Assembly (NCBI GenBank): GCA_026399475.1 | Contig: JAPLQY010000012.1 | Location: 39,957-103,956, forward strand | Origin: Rhodocyclales bacterium | Lineage (GTDB): Bacteria > Pseudomonadota > Gammaproteobacteria > Burkholderiales > Rhodocyclaceae | Reading direction: 5' to 3' | Length of the DNA stretch: 64,000 nucleotides | Shown: positions 58,413 to 64,000 of the stretch, one piece after another | Layout: the number at the start of each line of letters is the position of its first letter | Numbering within the stretch: position 1 is the stretch's first letter | Translations under genes and position numbers: made by a program | The notes under the pieces: model-generated | The model's input: the letters and a program-made list of their open reading frames with translations, nothing else | What the model was told of the DNA's origin: nothing | The model's database searches: none

Positions 58413-58781
58413 ATGAGAAACCGTTTCGTCCGCTTGCTGCTGCTTTTTACCGCGCTTTGGTTGCCCGTGCAGACCATGGCAGCGATGTCCAGGCCGCTGT
58501 GCCGGCATGCGCTGGAGCAGTCAATGGCCGGCGTTGGGACGGAACAGGCCGGGGTCGCGGTGCATTGCCATGAGACGACGGTTCCGGACCAGGCAGCACA
58601 CGATGATGGCGCCTGCGACAACTGCGAACAGTGCCATCTGGCGTGCGCCGGCTTCATGCCCAGCGCACCCCTGGTCACGGACCTGGTTCCGGCTGAACAG
58701 CGCTACATGCTGCCGGCGATCGCGGCTCCCGCGAGCCATATCGTCGAACCGCTCCAGCATCCCCCGCGAAGCGACGCCTGA
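58413..58781 (+). CDS. Small exported Cys/His-rich protein (DUF2946-like)
   Basis: 122 aa; signal-like N-term MRNRFVRLLLLFTALWLPVQTMAA; HDDGACDNCEQCHLACAGF; immediately upstream of the metal-efflux genes. Confidence 0.7.
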   Translation: MRNRFVRLLLLFTALWLPVQTMAAMSRPLCRHALEQSMAGVGTEQAGVAVHCHETTVPDQAAHDDGACDNCEQCHLACAGFMPSAPLVTDLVPAEQRYMLPAIAAPASHIVEPLQHPPRSDA

Positions 58782-58853
58782 CATTCCGTCGGGTTGGTGG
58801 GCCAAGTGTTTACCTCGGGCCCGTTATGTGTCGTCGCAATTCGGGAGATCTCC

Positions 58854-59165
58854 ATGAAATCGTTTGTTCGTTTGTTTGCCACCCTGGCAACGCTGCTGTT
58901 CGTTTCATTTTCCGTTCATGCCCAGGCCCACGAAGGGCACCTGCCGCTGACCGATGGCGTCATCAAGAAGCTGGACCCGGCTGCCGGCAAGGTCACCATC
59001 GCGCATGGCGAAATTGTTAATCTGAGCATGCCGCCCATGACCATGAGCTTCAAGGCCAAAAGTCCCGCCGTGTTGGGTAAGTGGAAAGAGGGCGACAAGA
59101 TCCGCTTCCGTGCCGCGGAAGTCAAAGGCGTGTTGACCGTCATCAGCATCGAAGCGGCGAAGTAA
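58854..59165 (+). CDS. cusF: CusF-like periplasmic copper/silver-binding protein
   Basis: 103 aa; signal peptide; GVIKKLDPAAGKVTIAHGEIVNLSMPPMTMSFKAKSPAVL. Confidence 0.92.
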   Translation: MKSFVRLFATLATLLFVSFSVHAQAHEGHLPLTDGVIKKLDPAAGKVTIAHGEIVNLSMPPMTMSFKAKSPAVLGKWKEGDKIRFRAAEVKGVLTVISIEAAK

Positions 59166-59169
59166 GGCC

Positions 59170-60441
59170 GTGCGTGCCACCATCACTGCGCTGCTCGCGA
59201 TATTTCTGGTCGCGACGGCCGCGCCGCGTGCGGCGGAACCCGAGAGGGTGATCGGCGGCCACGTCGAGAGTCTGCTCGAGTTTGCCCGCGCCAGCCACCC
59301 GGAGTTCGCCGCGTTGCGTGCCGAGGCGGACGCGGCGGCGGCGCGAATCGAGCCGGCCGGCGCGCTGCCCGACCCGGTGCTGCGCACCGAGCTGCGCAAC
59401 GTCACCAACGAGGGCAGCGACGCCAGTGGCAATCTGCTGCCGTCGCGGGTCGGCAGCACGCGCTATGCGGTCAGCCAGACTTTGCCATGGTTCGGCAAGC
59501 GCGATCTGCGGCGCGAGGTCGCCGGCGCCGGCGCCGACGAGGCGCAGGCACGCGCCCGTGCCGGCTGGATGGATCTGGCCACGCGCATCAAAGTCAATTA
59601 CGCCCAGCACCATGTGCATCTGACCAGCATTCGCTATGCCCAGGAGACCCTCGACCTGATGCAGCGCGTGGCGGAAATTGCCCGGGTCCGCTATGCCAGC
59701 GGTCTTGGCAGCCAGCAGGACGCCCTGCGCGCGCAGGCCGAGATCACTGCGATGCAGACCGATCTGGTGATGCTCGAAGGCGAGAGCGCACAGGCCAGCG
59801 CACGCATGCGCTCCCTGCTGGGGCGGCCGGAGAACGTCAGGCTGCATCCGCCGGACCATCTGCGTACGCTGCCACCGGCGGCGAAGCTGGATGTCATTGC
59901 GCTGGAGGCGCGGCTGCGTGCCAACAATCCGCAACTGGTCACCGATGACGCGCGCATCGCCGGTGCCGAAAAGGGGCGGGACCTGGTGCAGCGCAATCGC
60001 TATCCCGACGTGAGCGTCGGTGTGGCTCCGATCCAGACGCGCAACCGCGTCAGCGAATGGGAACTGATGTTCGAGATCAACATTCCCCTGCAACAGGGCA
60101 GCCGGCGTGCGCAGGAGCGCGAGGCCGAACTGGCGCTGGAGGCCGCGCGCCTGCGCCGGCAGGGCAACCTGAACCAGAGTCTGGCCGAACTCAGCGAAAG
60201 CCTTGCCGGCCTGGAGGTTGCGCGCCGGCTGGAATCGCTGGTGAACACCGGTCTGCTGCCGCAGGCCGAACTGAACCTGAACGCGGCGCTGACCGGCTAT
60301 GAAACCGGTCGCGTCGACTTCGCGGCAGTACTCGACGCCCACCGGCAGCTGCGTCGGGCACGGCTCGATCTGGTCAAGGCGCGAGTTGACCAGCAAATGC
60401 GCCTGGCAGAGATCGAAAAAATGGTGGGAGAGGAATTATGA
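59170..60441 (+). CDS. TolC family outer membrane efflux protein (CusC-type)
   Basis: 423 aa; two OEP repeats, GALPDPVLRTELRNVTNE, AVSQTLPWFGKRDLRREVA. Confidence 0.93.
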   Translation: MRATITALLAIFLVATAAPRAAEPERVIGGHVESLLEFARASHPEFAALRAEADAAAARIEPAGALPDPVLRTELRNVTNEGSDASGNLLPSRVGSTRYAVSQTLPWFGKRDLRREVAGAGADEAQARARAGWMDLATRIKVNYAQHHVHLTSIRYAQETLDLMQRVAEIARVRYASGLGSQQDALRAQAEITAMQTDLVMLEGESAQASARMRSLLGRPENVRLHPPDHLRTLPPAAKLDVIALEARLRANNPQLVTDDARIAGAEKGRDLVQRNRYPDVSVGVAPIQTRNRVSEWELMFEINIPLQQGSRRAQEREAELALEAARLRRQGNLNQSLAELSESLAGLEVARRLESLVNTGLLPQAELNLNAALTGYETGRVDFAAVLDAHRQLRRARLDLVKARVDQQMRLAEIEKMVGEEL

Positions 60442-62042
60442 AAAATGCGTACCTGATTGTGCTCGCGGCGATCCTGGCAGCAGCCGGCGCCGGCTACTGG
60501 GCGGGCAAGGGGAAAGCCGGCGCTGGCGACACGGCGACTGCTGCTGCCCCGACAGCCGCGGCACCTGCCGCGTCCGAAGCCGCGGCCAAGGCGCCGCGCA
60601 AGCTGCTCTATTACCGCAACCCGATGGGCCTGCCGGACACCTCGCCGACGCCGAAGAAGGACTCGATGGGCATGGACTATGTTGCGGTCTATGAAGGCGA
60701 GGACGAGGATGCGGCGCCAGGCGAGGTCAAGATCAGTACCGAGAAGGTGCAGAAGCTCGGCGTGAAAATCGAGCCGGCCGCGCTGCGCGAACTGGCGCGC
60801 CAGGTGCGGGCCGCGGGTCGGGTCGAGATCGACGAGCGCCGCCTGCACAACGTGGCGCCGAAATTCGAGGGTTGGGTTGAACGCCTGCACGTCAATGCCA
60901 CGGGCCAGCCGGTAGGCAAGGGCCAGCCGCTGTTCGAGGTGTATAGCCCGGAGCTGGTCTCGGCGCAGCGCGAATACATGGTCGCGGCGAAGGGTGTCGC
61001 GGCGCTGAAGGACGCCAGCGCCGAAATGCAGGCCGGCATGCGCCAGCTCGCCGACGCAAGCCTGGTGCGCCTGCGCAACTGGGACATTTCCGAGGAGCAG
61101 ATCAAGGTCCTGGCCGGCGGCGGCGAGGCCAGGCGTACGCTGACTTTCCGCTCGCCGGCGGGCGGCGTGGTGCTGGAGAAGAAGGCTGTGGCCGGCATGC
61201 GCTTCATGCCGGGCGAGATGCTCTACCAGATCGCCGATCTCTCTGCGGTGTGGGTGCTGGCCGATGTGTTCGAGCGCGACATCGGGCAGATCAGGGTCGG
61301 GCAGAAGGTCAAGGTCGGCATCAGCGCCTACCCGGACAGGAGTTTTGCCGGCACCATTGCCTACATCTACCCGACACTCAAGGCCGAGACGCGCACGATT
61401 CCGGTGCGCATCGAACTGGCCAATCCGGGCGGGCTGTTGAAGCCGGCCATGTATGCCAGCGTCGAGCTGGCGGTAGGCGCTTCAGCTCGCGTGGTGACGG
61501 TGCCGGTCTCGGCGGTGATCGACAGCGGTACGCGGCAGATCGTGCTGGTCGAGAAAGGCGCGGGGCGTTTCGAGCCGCGCGAGGTCAAGCTCGGCGCGCG
61601 CAGCGATACCTACGTGGAGGTCATCGAGGGCGTCAAGGACGGCGAGCCGGTGGTGGTGGCCGCGAATTTCCTGATCGATGCCGAAAGCAATCTCAAGGCA
61701 GCGCTGGGCGGCTTTGCCGCTGCGGCCGGTGGCGCGCCAGCGACAGCCGCCCAGGGTGGCAAAAGCGTGGTCAGTCACCATGCGACCGGCACGCTCGATG
61801 CCATCGATGTCAAGGCCGGTAGCGTGACCGTGACGCACGGCCCGGTGGCCAGTCTCAAGTGGCCGGGCATGACCATGGACTTCATGCTGGCGAACCCCGC
61901 GCTGACGGAGAAGCTCAAACCCGGCAGCGCGATTGCCATCGAGTTCGTCGAACGTAAGCCGGGCGAGTGGGTCATCACCAGGATGGATGCGGCAGCGCGG
62001 GCGGCCGCCGCATCGGACACCGCGCCACACAAGGGCCACTGA
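60438..62042 (+). CDS. cusB: CusB/SilB-type RND adaptor with N-terminal heavy-metal-binding motif and C-terminal CusF-like domain
   Basis: 534 aa; [31 protein letters not shown]; adaptor core; C-term [39 protein letters not shown]. Confidence 0.93.
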   Translation: MKNAYLIVLAAILAAAGAGYWAGKGKAGAGDTATAAAPTAAAPAASEAAAKAPRKLLYYRNPMGLPDTSPTPKKDSMGMDYVAVYEGEDEDAAPGEVKISTEKVQKLGVKIEPAALRELARQVRAAGRVEIDERRLHNVAPKFEGWVERLHVNATGQPVGKGQPLFEVYSPELVSAQREYMVAAKGVAALKDASAEMQAGMRQLADASLVRLRNWDISEEQIKVLAGGGEARRTLTFRSPAGGVVLEKKAVAGMRFMPGEMLYQIADLSAVWVLADVFERDIGQIRVGQKVKVGISAYPDRSFAGTIAYIYPTLKAETRTIPVRIELANPGGLLKPAMYASVELAVGASARVVTVPVSAVIDSGTRQIVLVEKGAGRFEPREVKLGARSDTYVEVIEGVKDGEPVVVAANFLIDAESNLKAALGGFAAAAGGAPATAAQGGKSVVSHHATGTLDAIDVKAGSVTVTHGPVASLKWPGMTMDFMLANPALTEKLKPGSAIAIEFVERKPGEWVITRMDAAARAAAASDTAPHKGH

Positions 62043-62043
62043 A

Positions 62044-62634
62044 ATGTTGAGTGCCCTGATCGACTGGTCGGCGCGGAACAAGTTCCTCGTCCTGTTGGCC
62101 ACGCTGTTCGTCACGCTCGCCGGCATCTACGCGGTGCTGCGCACGCCGATCGATGCCTTGCCTGATCTGTCCGACGTGCAGGTCATCGTCTATACGGAAT
62201 ACCCGGGCCAGGCGCCGCAGGTGGTCGAGGACCAGGTCACCTATCCGCTCACCACGGCCATGCTTTCGGTGCCGAAATCCAAGGTGGTGCGCGGGTTTTC
62301 CTTCTTCGGCGCGTCCTTTGTCTACATCATTTTCGAGGACGGCACTGACATCTACTGGGCTCGCTCGCGGGTTCTCGAATACCTCAACTTTGCCGCCGGC
62401 CGCATGCCGAAAGGCATTACGCCGCAGATCGGGCCGGATGCCACGGGCGTCGGCTGGGTTTACCAATACGCCCTGCTGGCCAAGGACAAGACGCTGGCCG
62501 AGCTGCGCAGCATCCAGGACTGGTACCTGCGCTACCAGCTGACCAAGGCCCACGGCGTTGCCGAGGTGGCCTCGATCGGCGGCTTCGTGCAGACCTACCA
62601 GGTCACGGTCGATCCGGTCAAGCTGCGCGCCTAA
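62044..62634 (+). pseudogene. cusA: CusA/CzcA-type RND permease, N-terminal fragment truncated by a 34-bp tandem duplication
   Basis: [58 protein letters not shown] ... VDPVKLRA then TAA at 62632-62634 created at the duplication junction. Confidence 0.88.
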
Positions 62635-62667
62635 GGTCACGGTCGATCCGGTCAAGCTGCGCGCCTA
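62600..62667. repeat. Perfect 34-bp tandem duplication (2 copies)
   Basis: AGGTCACGGTCGATCCGGTCAAGCTGCGCGCCTA at 62600-62633 and 62634-62667. Confidence 0.97.
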
Positions 62668-64000
62668 CGGCATTCCGCTGATGAAAGTGGCGCAGGTGAT
62701 CCGCGACTCGAACCGCGATGTCGGCGGCCGCGTGGTCGAGATGGCCGAGACCGAGTACATGGTGCGCGGCAAGGGCTACCTGCGCGGCAAGTCCGATCTC
62801 GAACTGCTGGTGGTCAAGAGCGAGAAGGGCACGCCGGTGCTGATCCGCGACATCGCCCGCGTCGAACTGGCGCCCGACGAGCGGCGCGGCCTGACCGAAC
62901 TCAACGGCGAGGGCGAAGTGGTGTCGGGTATCGTCATGGCGCGCTACGGCCAGAACGCGCTGGAAGTGATCCACAACATCAAGGAAAAGATCGGCGAAGT
63001 CTCTGCCGGCCTGCCGGCAGGCGTCACGATCGAGACCGTCTACGACCGCTCCGAACTGATCCACCGTGCCATCGAAACCCTGAAGCGGACGCTGGCCGAG
63101 GAATCGATCATCGTCGCCCTGGTCTGCTTCGTTTTCCTGCTGCATGCGCGCAGCGCACTGGTTGCCATTTTGATGCTGCCGGTCGGTATCCTGATCGCCT
63201 TCATCGCCATGCGCCTGCTCGGCATGACTTCCAACCTGATGAGCCTGGGTGGCATCGCCATCGCCATCGGCGCCATGATCGATGCCGCCATCGTCATGAT
63301 CGAGAATGCGCACAAGCACCTGGAGCGCTTGCCTCCCCTCTCCCCAACCCCTCCCCCACCAAGGGGGAGGGGCTTCGCTCCCCTCTCCCCTCGCGGGAGA
63401 GGGGTCGGGGGAGAGGGGGAAAAGGCCCGCGCCGAAGCCATCATCGCCGCCTGCAAGGAAGTCGGTCCGGCGCTGTTCTTCTCGCTGTTGATCATCACGG
63501 TCTCCTTCCTGCCGGTATTCAGCCTGGAAGGTCAGGAGGGGCGCCTGTTCTCGCCGCTGGCCTACACCAAGACTTTCGCCATGGCCGGCGCGGCGCTGCT
63601 GTCGATCACTCTGGTGCCGGTGCTGATGATGCTGTTCATCCGCGGCAAGATCATGCCGGAAGCGAAGAACCCGGTGAATCGTTTCCTGATCTGGGTCTAT
63701 CGGCCGATCATCGCCTGGGTCATGCGCTGGAAGAAGATGACCATCGTGCTGGCGCTGCTGGCGCTTGGCGTTTCGATCTATCCGGCCTCCCGGCTCGGCT
63801 CCGAGTTCATGCCGACGCTCAACGAAGGCACCTTGTTCTACATGCCGACGTCCTTGCCCGGCATGTCGATCACCAAGGCGGCCGAACTGTTGCAGACGCA
63901 GAACAAGAGCATCAAGAGTTTCCCCGAGGTTGCCTCGGTCTACGGCAAGGCCGGTCGCGCCAATACCGCGACGGATCCGGCGCCGACCGAGATGTTCGAG
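62635..64000 (+). pseudogene. cusA: CusA-type RND permease, continuation in the shifted frame, runs off the window
   Basis: [51 protein letters not shown] ... IDAAIVMIENAHKHLER ... LFFSLLIITVSFLPVFSLEGQEGRLFSPLAYTKTFAMA. Confidence 0.88.
63333..63420. repeat. REP-like/palindromic repeat inserted in the cusA coding sequence
   Basis: CCCCTCCCCC-ACCAA-GGGGGAGGGG and CCCCTCTCCC-CTCGC-GGGAGAGGGG hairpins, enclosed by CCCTCTCCCC ... GGGGGAGAGGG. Confidence 0.85.

Noticed and set aside
62635-64000. Programmed ribosomal frameshift to produce full-length CusA
   Set aside because: The frame change is fully explained by a duplicated 34-bp block; no slippery heptamer was apparent at the junction.

Overview
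64-kb window of a GC-rich chromosome, by gene content and synteny most likely a betaproteobacterium (inference; no database search was run). Most of it is dense core-genome coding sequence: metG, rapZ, mutY, purT, rlmI, hslVU, lysA, lptM, cyaY, a class A PBP divergent from pilMNOPQ, aroKB, dgt, gltBD, glmU-glmS. Accessory modules: a YefM/YoeB toxin-antitoxin pair; a zinc cluster (DUF3299, FtsX-type permease, ABC ATPase, DUF2796, ZIP transporter, Fur/Zur regulator) around a perfect 23-bp palindrome; a tripartite RND efflux pair; and a Cus/Sil-type metal efflux locus running off the right edge. Best candidates for something undescribed: (i) an AEC transporter / APH-fold kinase / divergent enolase-paralog operon (21884-25096) in which the enolase has conserved-position substitutions (SHRSGETED to SARSGETED; QEFM to QDFM) and is translationally coupled to the kinase; (ii) a glmS-adjacent pair of a B12-binding-type radical SAM protein with a CX4CX2C cluster motif and an EF-G-like GTPase with Tyr in place of the catalytic His; (iii) an exported PheC-AroQ(gamma) fusion. 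The cusA-like gene is broken by a perfect 34-bp tandem duplication and also carries an in-frame hairpin-repeat insertion. No rRNA, tRNA, CRISPR array or transposase was recognised.
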